Assembly: GCA_003427395.1 (NCBI GenBank)
Contig: BFEA01000015.1
Coordinates: forward strand, 5,187,934-5,214,428
Length of the DNA stretch: 26,495 nucleotides
Reading direction: 5' to 3'
Source of the DNA: Chara braunii
Lineage: Eukaryota; Streptophyta; Charophyceae; Charales; Characeae
In this document: positions 1-8,928 of the stretch, in pieces
Layout of the letters: each line of letters starts with the position of its first letter
How positions within the stretch are numbered: the first letter of the stretch is position 1
Translations under genes and position numbers: made by a program
The notes under the pieces: model-generated
What the model was told of the DNA's origin: nothing
The model's input: the letters and a program-made list of their open reading frames with translations, nothing else
The model's database searches: none

Positions 1-78
<78 letters not shown>
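1..78. repeat. (AG)n microsatellite at the left edge
   Basis: An uninterrupted AG dinucleotide run starts at the first base and ends where a G-rich segment begins. It mirrors the (CT)n run at the right edge, so both window ends are the same simple sequence read on opposite strands. This probably reflects where the assembly broke rather than biology. True length cannot be judged because the run is cut by the window end. Confidence 0.98.
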
Positions 79-82
<4 letters not shown>

Positions 83-340
83 GGGGGGCAACAAAAAAAC
101 GGGCGCGCGGGCGATTGGAGGGGTGGCCGGCAACACCGAAGTAGGCGGTCGGGGCAACAAAAGCAGACGGGCGGGCGATTCGGCGCTTCCGGTACCAACC
201 GACGACCGTGGAGGAGTGGTCGGGCCAGGCCACGATTACGGGCGGACCGTCGGGCGAACGATTGGAGGGGTGGGCCACAATTACGGGCAGACGATTGGAG
301 GGGTGGGCGGGCCTGCAATTCGGTGCCTCCGGTAGCGGTC
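79..340. repeat. GC-rich segment with short repeated units
   Basis: A G/C-rich stretch in which CGATTGGAGGGGTGG occurs at about 112, 259 and 292, and a 'CCAC(G/A)ATTACGGGC' word occurs twice between 229 and 290. The last two units are 33 bp apart, which suggests a small degenerate minisatellite. Open frames here have Gly/Arg-rich, repetitive translations with no recognisable domain, so I do not call a gene. Confidence 0.6.
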
Positions 341-378
341 GGCAGAATCTGAAATCTGACGCAGCACGGCCCGAATAT

Positions 379-410
379 CAGGCCGATCAGAAAACTTTCT
401 GATCGGCCTG
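379..410. repeat. Perfect 15-bp inverted repeat (hairpin)
   Basis: Bases 379-393 (CAGGCCGATCAGAAA) are exactly reverse-complementary to 396-410, with only AC between them. The result is a nearly perfect 32-bp palindrome able to form a cruciform or hairpin. No gene adjoins it and no T-run follows, so I give it no terminator role. It sits at the boundary between the GC-rich segment and ordinary-composition DNA, so it could mark the end of a small repeat element, but no partner end was found. Confidence 0.85.
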
Positions 411-1917
411 CGATCCACGCCGTCCGCGGCAGTTACCGGCCTGCGATTCGGCCCTTGCGATATGACGTTTAGCAGTTATTATAGTTTTGTAGAAATATAC
501 AAACATACCACTTTTTTACGTACGAATACAGCAGCAGACCCATTCGATGAAGTAAGTACTTGGCCTAATCCATCCCTTGTCAATCAGATCCTTTAGTTTC
601 TCACCAAGGTCCTCTACACCTTACCGGTTTCCATCCATTTTTGGGGAGAATCATTGCAGACTGATGTCCTGCCTACATGACCTAGATCTAGACTCTTTTC
701 AGGCTGTATTCAGGCCATTACCTTCTAGGCCTCTCTCGTAGGCCTAATGCACCTCAGGAAATCACCTCCGCCTTAGATTGCCTACCAAAAGTGCTATCGT
801 TTTGTTAATTGTCTACCTACACGTACTACTTGATTTTGGCCGCCTCAGGCTTTCCTACCCCTAGCCTACTGCAGTCTACTAGCCCTTTTACTCGCTCCAC
901 AGGCCAACAATACAGCAAAGGGTGCTAGTACCAGGCCTGAGAGGGCCAACCCAACACACAGGCCATTATTCCCAGTCACGCACACAGAGACAGAAAGCCA
1001 GACATAGGGAACACAGATATCAGCAACTACCATACCATAAACAGACTCATGCAGGAGGAATCCCGATGGACACACAGGATCATAGTCTGCAACTTTCCCA
1101 GTTACTGCAACTATTCATACCGCTACGGTAAGAAGTTACAAAGGAAAAATCTTGAATCAAGGCTGTCCACAGTCCATCTGGCCCATGGCTCGAATCATTG
1201 CAAGAAAGTCATAAATCCTAGATGTGGGTCGTAACATCCTACTGCGCCGATGGCCAGTATAGTCATGCAAGAATGTAGCAGATACTGAATCTGAGCCGTC
1301 GTGTCTGGATCTTCACACCATCTTAAGATTTTGGATTGCACGGCAATCCAGGCAGTTGCCCGGGTACTACAGGGTCGACTGCCCAGATGCACGTAGAATT
1401 CTTGTCGGTACCCGTAGGCCTCCTAAATGGTACCTGTAAGCCTATTGCCGCCTCCTATAGCTTCCCTCATAAAACGCACTGCTGCCATTGTCTTCCCTCC
1501 CTCACAGCTTGTGTGTGCGTGTGCATGTGTATTCTGCCAATAAAGAACGAGGTAAACCATTATCTTGGATCCTCCGTATTCGAATCGCTGAGAGTATGCC
1601 AATCTGCATTAGAAGCATGTCTCCCTTCTCTTCCTCCTCCTCCTCCCCCTGCTAACCCTGACTCTCCATCTTTCGACATCCTATGGCAATATCCAACTGC
1701 ACCTACTTTACCAATCTCTTTCCCACCATGGCGACCTCCCCCGCCCCACTGACTTTTCCTCACAAGGATCTTGAGATTGTGAACTCCAACTCCAGCTCCC
1801 ATCAGTGCGAACTTCCCCCCGCCCTGATTGTGTGCCATCATTTTCAATCTCCCGCAGGAGTATCATGCGTTGAGTCCAGACGATCAGCTTATGCCGAGTT
1901 TTGTTGATTTGCATGTG
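411..1917. other. Unassigned sequence, no supported gene
   Basis: About 1.5 kb of mixed composition. The open frames are short (under 140 codons), overlap on both strands and translate to nothing recognisable. A pyrimidine-rich patch lies near 1618-1660. An AATAAA hexamer at 1539-1544 lacks any upstream coding signal. Confidence 0.5.
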
Positions 1918-1918
1918 T

Positions 1919-1971
<53 letters not shown>
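1918..1971. repeat. (CA)n microsatellite
   Basis: A CA/AC dinucleotide run of roughly 26 repeats, uninterrupted except at its left edge. Minus-strand frames crossing it give long Cys-Val runs, which are artefacts of the repeat. Confidence 0.97.
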
Positions 1972-1972
<1 letters not shown>

Positions 1973-2661
1973 TTACTTTGGTTTCTATCAGTGAGTAGAG
2001 GAGGAGAACAGGAAGAAATATAACAGTGCTGACGGCAGGAGGAAGAAGAAATGGTGAAGGCATGGGGGGCTATTGTGGTCTCATTTTTCTTTTCGTTTAC
2101 TAATTCATAATGCCCTTTCCATTCCGCTTCACCCTGCTCATCCCCCCCAAACCGTCTTCCATCTCTGTGTCCTCCTCCACGGCATCCTTCTTTCCACTTC
2201 CTCCTCCATGTCGAACTATGGATATGTCCAGTTCCATGTGGAAGCCTCGGAGGCCAATATCCTCCTGCCTCCAGGAGAGCACAGGAAAGGACAAGAACAG
2301 AGAAATGATGATGATTCAAGATAAGATGGGAGGATGAAGAGGGGTGTGAGGAGAGATTAAATCATGATGCTAACAACAAGAGGGGGGTACGAAGATCAGG
2401 ATGCTGACATCAAGAACGTGGAGGGAAACCGGGAGGGAGTGGAAATCCTGGGAGGAGGTGGCAGGGGTGAAATCGTGGGCGCGATAGATCTCCGAAACGA
2501 CGAAGGAGAAGAAAAGAGGATGAGATGTGCCAGTGAAGCATCACAATAGATATTCCGGGATGGGAATCATGAGAGAAGGTGGGAAGAACATCACAAAAGG
2601 ACTAGAAAGGAGGAAGTGGGATCGGGGTGGGAAGTGCAAGATTGCAGGAGGGGGGAAAGCC

Positions 2662-2731
2662 GAATTGCAAAAACGGAATCGGGTAGTAATGCAGATGGAA
2701 GAAAACTCAGAATTGCAAAAACGGAATCGGG
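2662..2731. repeat. 22-bp direct repeat pair next to a GA tract
   Basis: GAATTGCAAAAACGGAATCG plus two further bases (GG) occurs at 2662-2683 and again at 2710-2731, 48 bp apart. It lies directly upstream of the GA microsatellite. The surrounding strand (about 2360-2740) is purine-rich on the plus strand. Confidence 0.85.
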
Positions 2732-2739
2732 GGAGCAAG

Positions 2740-2742
<3 letters not shown>

Positions 2743-2809
<67 letters not shown>
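2743..2809. repeat. (GA)n microsatellite
   Basis: About 33 GA repeats without interruption. Frames across it give Arg-Glu or Leu-Ser runs and are not genes. Confidence 0.97.
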
Positions 2810-2810
<1 letters not shown>

Positions 2811-2834
2811 CATCACGAGAGGAAAGCAAGATGT

Positions 2835-3327
2835 CAACGGTGGGGACTAAAAAAGTGAACATCCATGATGCTCATCAGCATCATGATTACACGAGACAAA
2901 GGAACTATGGGGACCAGAATGCACATCATGCCCATGATATCCTATCATCATGATATCATAAGATCATATCAGCTAAAACGAGGGTATGGTGACGGCCTGA
3001 AGCATGGTTGTACACGATGATGAAGATTTTTGACTAGCTTACCTGTTGCAGCTCCGCCCGCAAAAGCAGGTGGAAATTGGACAAATAAAAGCAAATCGCA
3101 CGAGGGGTGTGGTGGCCTGAGTGCAGTTGCAACTGGCCTTTTCTGTCCAAAAAACTTTCACATCTAATACCTTGAAACCATATCTCTCTCTTGCGGCGTA
3201 AGAAGTATTCTCTTTCATAATATCATATGTAAAAAAACATGCAATTCTTCGCACTTGCAGGAATTCTTTCCACTTTGTTTTTCGTTTTTTTCTTTAAGAA
3301 TAAAAGCCAGCCACCAAAAAACTACCT
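2835..3327. other. AT-moderate spacer rich in CATGAT words
   Basis: Contains repeated CATGAT/ATCATGATATC words between about 2864 and 2970, including GATGCT-CATC-AGCATC, a 6-bp stem-loop. No coding or RNA gene signal is visible. Confidence 0.4.
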
Positions 3328-3466
<139 letters not shown>

Positions 3467-3546
3467 TGCTGCATCTCACGACCCCCCATCATGTTCCTCA
3501 AACACCCTCTACCTTCCCCTGCACCCGCTCCTTCCCCATTCCCACG

Positions 3547-3694
3547 TATATGACATGACCCTTCCGAGCTCCCCTTTCCCTAAGCGTTAGCATGTTGTGA
3601 TACCCCTCACCTCCCCGGGCTCCCCCCCGATCCGACATATATGACATGAACTTTCCGAACTCCCCACTTTACCCAACCATCAGCTTGTTGCGAG

Positions 3695-3712
<18 letters not shown>
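3547..3712. repeat. Diverged ~91-bp tandem duplication
   Basis: TATATGACATGA begins at 3547 and again at 3638. Both are followed by related text: TTCCGA(G/A)CTCCCC, then a CCTAAGC/CCAACC-type stretch, then TTGTGATACCCCTC or TTGCGAGACCCCTC. The second copy runs straight into a (CT)n tract. Several substitutions separate the copies, so the duplication is not recent. Confidence 0.75.

Positions 3713-3729
<17 letters not shown>
3698..3729. repeat. (CT)n microsatellite
   Basis: About 16 CT repeats following the second copy of the 91-bp duplication. A second short CT run at about 3850-3867 is followed directly by (CG)n, then GTGCTCGCTCACTCGTGCAC. Confidence 0.95.
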
Positions 3730-3730
<1 letters not shown>

Positions 3731-4081
3731 AGCGCGCACCCCTTGGTTGGTATGTGGCATGTGCACTCGGTCGCTGAATCTGGGGCTTGGTTTAATGCGG
3801 CGTGTGCAAGCGGGGTTCAATAATAAAAGGACGACGGGGTTTAAGAAACAATCTCTCTCTCTCTCTCACGCGCGCGCGCGAGTGCTCGCTCACTCGTGCA
3901 CACCCGTGCGCGCCCGGGATATTGTAATCCGGCGTTCGCCGTTCAGTAATAAAACAAAAAGAATGGAAAACAAAAATGATAAGTTCAACATGTAAAAAGC
4001 TTAGCAGCAACGTGCGTTTGTGTGTTGTGGGCTAGTCGGTGGGTATACATGAGTGCAAATGTGTGTGTTTGTGTACGGAGT

Positions 4082-4142
4082 CGAAGTCAAGCGCAGTAGT
4101 GTAAATTCACATCATAGAGAGTCGCCCGCAGTGCCGTAGAGT

Positions 4143-4177
<35 letters not shown>

Positions 4178-4238
4178 CCAGCGCAGTAGTGTAAATTCAC
4201 ATCATAGAGAGTCGAAGCCCGCAATAGTGTAGAGTACC

Positions 4239-4295
<57 letters not shown>

Positions 4296-4475
4296 CAAAG
4301 TCGAGTGTAGATAGTCAAGGTCGAGTGAGAGCATAAGGAGTCGAAGTCGAGCGCAGTGGTCTAGAATCGGGTCGTAGAGAGTCGAAGTGCAGTAGAGTAG
4401 ATTCGCATCGTAGAGTCATAGAGTACCAGAGAGAGAGAGAGAGACAGCGAGAGAGAGAGAGAGTAGCAAAGTCGA
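4082..4475. repeat. Minisatellite whose units each contain an AG microsatellite
   Basis: At least three degenerate units share TCGAAGTC(A/G)AGCGCAGT, then an ATTCACATCATAGAGAGTCG-type segment, then GTAGAGTACCA followed by an (AG)n run. GCGCAGT starts at 4091, 4181 and 4351. The first two units are 90 bp apart. The third is 170 bp further on because its AG tract and the following GTAGCAAAGTCGAG segment are longer. AG tracts lie at about 4146-4174, 4222-4292 and 4427-4463. The tract length therefore differs from unit to unit while the unique part is conserved. Confidence 0.85.
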
Positions 4476-4497
4476 GCATAGATAGTCGAGGTCGAGC

Positions 4498-4528
<31 letters not shown>

Positions 4529-4557
4529 CGTCGTCGTCGTCGTCCTCTTCTTCTTCG
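4498..4557. repeat. (CTT)n-(CGT)n compound trinucleotide repeat
   Basis: Roughly ten CTT units, then about five CGT units, then a few CTT units. On the minus strand this reads as poly-Glu/Asp or poly-Lys, depending on frame. There is no protein context, so the apparent frames are repeat artefacts. Confidence 0.95.
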
Positions 4558-4559
4558 TG

Positions 4560-4985
4560 CTCCGCCATAACGTTTCTTCTTTCACCTCCTTGCTCTGCCA
4601 TAGCGATTCCCTCTCTCCTCCCTCTTCCTCCGCCAGTCTCCCTCCCTCCACATAGTCTCCCTTTCTCCTTCCTCCGCTATCTCCTCCCTCCACATCAGCC
4701 ACCCTCCATCCACAGTCTCCCTCTCGCCCCTATCCTCCATCAATATACCTCCGTCCACGTACTCTACCTCTCTCCTTCCTCCGCCGTAGCTCCCTCTCTC
4801 TTCCTCCACATAAATCTCCCTTCCTCTGCCATAGTCTACCTCCCCCCTCCTCCTCCTTATCAGTCTCCCTTCCCCCCCCTCCTTATCAGCCTCCCTCCCT
4901 CCCTCCTCCATAGTCTACCTCCCCCCTCCTGCAAAATGGAGAACCCCTGCACACCCTCCCCCTGTCCCCCACCCCCCACCTCGAC
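4560..4985. repeat. Polypyrimidine block with degenerate minisatellite structure
   Basis: Over 400 bp in which the plus strand is overwhelmingly C and T. Purines are mostly confined to recurring short words such as CCATAGTCT, CCACATA, TTATCAGTCTCCC and CCTCCGCC. The words recur every 25-40 bp, which suggests expansion from a CT-rich unit. Minus-strand frames give Glu/Gly/Arg-rich translations typical of a purine strand. Such tracts can adopt H-DNA. Confidence 0.8.
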
Positions 4986-5300
4986 ACACTGAAACCGATA
5001 TGCCTGAAAAAAAACAATGAGGCCGGATTTGGGGAGTATTTGGAGAGCACAGCAAGGCCCCACAGACCAAAAAAAAACAAACAAACATTTTGGTGGATTT
5101 TTTTCATGCCCAGGGTACCCCGGGCGAGGTCCCTACCCGAGCGAGCGTACCCGGCCAGGGAAAGCTAGATGCATATCCCATATTCTGTTAAAATGAGTCG
5201 CCTGCAAGTGTCTCTCCCTCGGCTATTCAATCTCCCATCCCTCGAGAGCCAAGACGAACAAGAAACACCCCTCTAACTTTGCAGATTGTGGGGACACAGG

Positions 5301-5329
5301 CGCGCGCGCGCGCGACACACACACACACA

Positions 5330-5398
<69 letters not shown>
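5301..5398. repeat. Compound (CG)7-(CA)8-(GA)n microsatellite
   Basis: Three adjoining dinucleotide arrays: CG at 5301-5314, AC at 5315-5330, and AG from about 5333 to 5398. The first two alternate purine and pyrimidine (Z-DNA prone) and the third is a purine mirror repeat (H-DNA prone), so two structure-forming types abut within 100 bp. Confidence 0.97.
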
Positions 5399-5400
<2 letters not shown>

Positions 5401-5440
5401 CACGAAGAAAACTGCTAGCCTGAAGCAATATTTCCCCTTC

Positions 5441-5463
5441 CGCGGCGTAACCGCTACGCCGCG
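5441..5463. repeat. Perfect 9-bp stem-loop
   Basis: CGCGGCGTA at 5441-5449 is exactly complementary to TACGCCGCG at 5455-5463 around a 5-base loop. A T-run follows at about 5479-5490, so it resembles an intrinsic terminator in shape. In eukaryotic DNA with no adjacent gene I assign no function. Confidence 0.7.
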
Positions 5464-5760
5464 ACTGGTTTACTTGTGTTTTTTTTTTTTATGTTGCAAT
5501 CTTGGCCAATTTTGAAGTATACATTCATCAGAAAGTACAACGTCGTCCGATTGCAAAAAGAAATGAATGAACTTGAAAGGAGAGAGAGGGAAAGAAGAAG
5601 AAGAAGAAAGAAGAAGACAATGTACTCCAGCATAGCCCAAAGATAATGCTCTTCTTCTTCGCCAACCAATCCCCTCCTCCTTATCTCCTCCCCTCTTATT
5701 CAAACAAGAAATAACAATAACAATGTTGAATAGTTGAACCAGTTTTTTTTTTAACTGAGT

Positions 5761-5945
5761 TTGGCAAAATAGAATCTGGAGTCGTGGACCACTATAAGGG
5801 CACTTACAGTCAGTAGACTCAGTATGCTATACGGGACCTTATGGTCATGTTTTAAAAAACAACATGAGCACGTTACGGTAAACATGTTTTTGGCAAAATA
5901 GAATGTGGAGTCGTGGACCATGTTACTTCTATGGTCATGTTCTTT
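5761..5945. repeat. Partial tandem duplication, offset about 129 bp
   Basis: TTGGCAAAATAGAAT(C/G)TGGAGTCGTGGACCA occurs at 5761 and 5890. ATGGTCATGTT follows each, at 5841 and 5931. The spacing between the two shared blocks differs by about 39 bp, so one copy has gained or lost sequence since the duplication. There is no coding signal. Confidence 0.85.
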
Positions 5946-6053
5946 CTGCAAAAAAAAAAGTGTCTTGATAGGAGGACCTCGTTTTCTCGTAGATGGCAGT
6001 TCACAACGGTTGCAACCTGGGTTGCACAGCGTACACATATGTGGGGTCCGCGG

Positions 6054-6075
6054 ACGTGCATACTCGTATGCACGT
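6054..6075. repeat. Perfect 9-bp stem-loop
   Basis: ACGTGCATA (6054-6062) pairs exactly with TATGCACGT (6067-6075) around CTCG. It lies just inside the left arm of the 6010/6800 inverted repeat. Confidence 0.7.
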
Positions 6076-6281
6076 ACACGCATACTCAAAAATAGGGCCC
6101 TCATACGTGGTCGTCGCGGGCCATTACTGTGCCCGTTTTTGGCCGTGGTACCAATTGGGGAACTTCGGGAGACTAGGCGAGGTCAGGGGGATAACAGGAG
6201 GAAGGGGTCGGATCGGGGGGTGCACCGTCCCCCCCCGATTTTGAAATTCGGGACCTGGGGTAACGTGGGGTAGGTCGGGGG

Positions 6282-6545
6282 TTGCATCGTCATTGCTCGA
6301 GGAGGAGTCGCCATCGCCCGAGCGGGAGTCACCATCCCCCGAGGACGAGGAGTCGTCAGCGCCCGTGCAGCCGTCGTTGCCATTGCCCATCGCGTGTGCA
6401 GTGTCACCATCACCCGTCGTGTGCGCAGTCGCCGTCGCCGTCGACATCGCCCATCAAGTGTGCTGCCGTCGTCGCCCGGGGAGGAGGAGCACAATGCCCA
6501 TGACCCGTTGGTTGTTGTCGTGGCCATCACCCTGAAGGTAAGTTC
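6282..6545 (+). other. GC-rich open stretch ending at a consensus-like splice donor
   Basis: A GC-rich block made of degenerate repeats (CCATCGCCCGAG, GTCACCATC, GTCGCCGTC) that is open in several frames on both strands, as expected for low-complexity GC-rich DNA. AAG|GTAAGT at 6535-6543 is a good match to the eukaryotic 5' splice consensus. Translations are Ser/Pro/Glu-, Ala/Val- or Thr/Asp-rich, without a domain. It could be a low-complexity exon, but the repeat origin explains it equally well. Confidence 0.2.
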
Positions 6546-6712
6546 ATGCCACTTTTGTCCTCCTCCACCTCCCTGTAACGTCATGTTTTTTTGTCACCTA
6601 TGGGAGGAGGAGGAACCAGATCGCGATGGGGAGGACGAGGAGGGGGAATATCTTCCTCCTCTCCTCCTCCCCCTCCTATACATTTACACACTACATATTA
6701 TACATATACAAT

Positions 6713-6741
6713 CTACACACACACACACATATATATATATA
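6713..6741. repeat. (CA)n-(TA)n compound microsatellite
   Basis: A short run of CA repeats that changes into TA repeats before ACAGATATAAAC. Confidence 0.9.
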
Positions 6742-7076
6742 CAGATATAAACATGTACGCGTATGCGGGTTGTCGGACGTCTAAGTGTACGTTTACGTGG
6801 TGCTACCCAGGTTGCAACATTTCAATTTCTTTCTCCGTAGGTGGATGTTGCCAGAACAACCAGCTATTTAGGACCTTTTGCATCACTTGTAGGCTGTTGC
6901 GTCATTCGCATGGCTAAGGGGGAAGCTTCCGAAGGATTCGCCTAATCAATGTTTGCCATCACCGACCATGTGATCACACTACCCTAAGAAAATTAAGCAA
7001 ATTTAAACCATCAAGGGCTTAATTTTGGCTGGCAAGGGTTCAGTGGTTCGGCGATGAACGTGGTAACCTCACTGCC

Positions 7077-7186
7077 AACCTCACTGTCGTGTCAGACGAG
7101 TAATCTCTGACCTTATTAGTTCACTATATGCAACCTCACTGTTGTGTCAGACGAGTAATCTCTGACCTCATTACCTCACTATATGC
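7077..7186. repeat. 55-bp tandem duplication
   Basis: Unit AACCTCACTGT...ACTATATGC at 7077-7131 is repeated at 7132-7186 with a few substitutions. A truncated third AACCTCACTG lies just upstream, at about 7065. Confidence 0.9.
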
Positions 7187-7522
7187 AGGAAAGTCCTAAC
7201 CTATTTATTGAATGAAATGAAATTCAATACATATTAAATATTAAATACACAATGGATAATCAGCAGGAAACAGCCTTCCTCCTCCGGTGGGCCTGAACTA
7301 CACTTTTTTGTGTTGAATCACCAGTCCCCCTGCTCCGTCAAAGTTGACGTTCCTATTGAGTCCTCCACGATGCAAGGGGGAAGGGGGCTGGTCAGCCACA
7401 GCGGCAGGGGGACAGCAACATCATGCAAAAACTTGGTTGTGCCAACTTTTGACGATTTTGCTTGCTCAGGATTGTGAACAAAAAATGCTGAAACAAATCC
7501 GGCACATGGAATTGGTGCTGAT

Positions 7523-7640
7523 CTCAGGAAAATATTCAAAAGGTGAAAACAAAATTGTGAGCTGAAAATGCAGAAACACACTCAGGAAAATATTCAAAGG
7601 TGAAAACAAAATTGTGAGCTGAAAATGCAGAAACAAGTGT
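7523..7640. repeat. ~58-bp tandem duplication
   Basis: CTCAGGAAAATATTCAAA...GAAAATGCAGAAACA starts at 7523 and at 7581, with a single A-count difference. A more diverged related segment beginning GCACATAGGTTTGGTGCTG (about 7641) resembles the sequence just before the first copy, so the local array extends to about 7710 in decayed form. Confidence 0.85.
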
Positions 7641-8189
7641 AGCACATAGGTTTGGTGCTGGTATTTACAGGAGGCTATTCACAAACTGAAAAACAAAATT
7701 CTAAGACAAACAAAAACGAATATTCACGCAACCGTTCCCATTTATTCACAATTTTTTTTCCCCCCACTGCTATCAGTTGGCCCCCCAATAAATTCCCATT
7801 ACCTGCCCACACCGGTAATCCGTATTTCAAAGCAGTGAGGTTACTGATGGTTCAACTGGTTCTTCGGAACCGCATAGTGGGCCAACAACTGACAGTTTAA
7901 TGATGATCACCTGAGTCTCTGCTTTAGCTGTTCTTCTCATCAACACAAGGGGATGCCCGCCGCACATGTGGCAGGGAGCACGAGGGGGCCAACGCACACA
8001 AGGTCCCAGCAAAGAACCGCACAGCGAGTCCCAGCAGCAGCATCGGAGGGAGAAAAAAAAAAAAAAAGGCACTGGAAGGTATCTGACCGAGATCGGGCAT
8101 GCCATGTACTTGTATCCGAACATATGACTAACACAGTGATCAGCTGGCTGTGCCGTCGCATCGCCACAAAAAAGGCCAGTCCACCACCC

Positions 8190-8262
8190 AAGAGCCTAGC
8201 TTGGTGGGTACACCCATGAACTGTTGACATACAGACCCATGTTCGAATCCAGGTGATGGAAC
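8190..8262 (+). other. tRNA-like promoter boxes (possible SINE head relic)
   Basis: TAGCTTGGTGGG at 8197 resembles the RNA polymerase III A box. TGTTCGAATCC at 8240-8250 is close to the B box. They are 43 bases apart, the spacing within a tRNA. The acceptor and T stems do not pair well, so this is not a functional tRNA gene. It is best read as the decayed head of a tRNA-derived SINE. The second copy of the adjoining 178-bp unit keeps the B box but not the A box. Confidence 0.35.
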
Positions 8263-8585
8263 TTGACGAGTGAGACCAATTACTACTGAATTGCCTGGAG
8301 CCGGTCAGCTCAATGATGTTATCTCAACAACGTCACCTGCTGGCTAGTCGAGTGAGGCCCTATGCACACTGCCAGATAGGACCTTGCTCCACTACTCACC
8401 AGAAAGATACAGACCCGTGTTCGAATCCAGGTGATGGAACTTGATGAGTAAGACCAATTACTACTGAATTGCGCGGGGCCGGTCAGCTCAATGATGTTAT
8501 CTCAACAGCGTCACCTGCTGGGTAGTTGAGCGAGGTCCTAAGCACACTGCCAGATTGAACCTCGCTCCACTACTCACCAGGAACA
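8230..8585. repeat. 178-bp tandem duplication ending in a stem-loop
   Basis: TACAGACCC(A/G)TGTTCGAATC starts at 8230 and 8408, and the two 178-bp units align along their whole length with about a dozen visible differences and no large indel. Each unit ends with C(T/C)TGCTCCACTACTCACC-type text. In the second unit GTAGTTGAGCGAGGT (8522-8536) pairs with ACCTCGCTCCACTAC (8559-8573) at 14 of 15 positions. The first unit's arms match less well. Confidence 0.92.
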
Positions 8586-8651
8586 ACCGAAGAAAAAAAA
8601 ACTGCTGAGAAGAAAAACCGACGATTCCATTCTTTTGTCATTTGTGCACGT

Positions 8652-8688
8652 GGTGAGTAGTGCAGCGAGGCCCTCTCCACTGCTCACC
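8652..8688. repeat. Foldback of the GTGAGTAGTG motif
   Basis: GGTGAGTAGTG (8652-8662) is complementary at 10 of 11 positions to CACTGCTCACC (8678-8688). The loop carries the shared CAGCGAGGCC word. It is one member of a motif cluster at 8380-9200. Confidence 0.75.
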
Positions 8689-8755
8689 AAACGGGCAGAG
8701 GACCTGAATGTTAGGCTGATCCCCTTAAGGGTCCGCACAGGACAATTCTTACTAC

Positions 8756-8925
8756 GGGATCTCTGAATTCTCCTTGGTATGGTACCACCGTGGAGTTATT
8801 TCCCCAGTTCCCACGATCTCGAATTTAATTGAATTGTCTCCGGAAAGTTTAGGTCCTTGCGTGAGTACCTTCTCAGGCCATCTAGTGCTGCGTGGATTCT
8901 CAAGTCTCGGGCTCGCTATTGACAT
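8756..8925. repeat. Left copy of a ~170-bp dispersed direct repeat
   Basis: From GGGATCTCTGAATTCTCC to GCTCGCTATTGACAT this segment matches 18960-19137 in the same orientation. Differences are an 8-bp ATTTAATT duplication in the right copy plus roughly ten substitutions. The two copies lie outside the LTR element, about 0.8 kb from its left end and 0.6 kb from its right end. I do not recognise the sequence. Confidence 0.92.
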
Positions 8926-8928
8926 TAA

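Larger units (their letters stand above)
6010..6817. repeat. 18-bp imperfect inverted repeat about 770 bp apart
   Basis: TTGCAACCTGGGTTGCAC at 6010-6027 matches the reverse complement of 6800-6817 with one mismatch. The repeat contains the self-palindromic GGTTGCAACC. The enclosed DNA shows no transposase-like frame. It could be the two ends of a small non-autonomous DNA element, but I see no clear target duplication outside it. Confidence 0.4.

Noticed and set aside
1539-1544. Polyadenylation signal AATAAA
   Set aside because: A lone hexamer with no upstream coding sequence is expected by chance.
1708-2319. 203-codon minus-strand frame
   Set aside because: It runs through the (CA)n tract as a Cys-Val run and shows no recognisable domain; length is inflated by the repeat.
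4361-4911. Minus-strand frames rich in Glu, Gly and Arg, including a poly-Glu/Asp run
   Set aside because: They are the translation of a CTT/CGT repeat and a polypyrimidine tract, with no domain and several overlapping alternatives.
5441-5490. Intrinsic transcription terminator (stem-loop then T run)
   Set aside because: The shape fits, but this is eukaryotic DNA with no upstream gene, and T runs are common here.
6124-6584. Minus-strand frames rich in Asp/Ser/Gly or Thr/Arg
   Set aside because: GC-rich trinucleotide-like repeats keep many frames open; translations are low-complexity and both strands are equally open.
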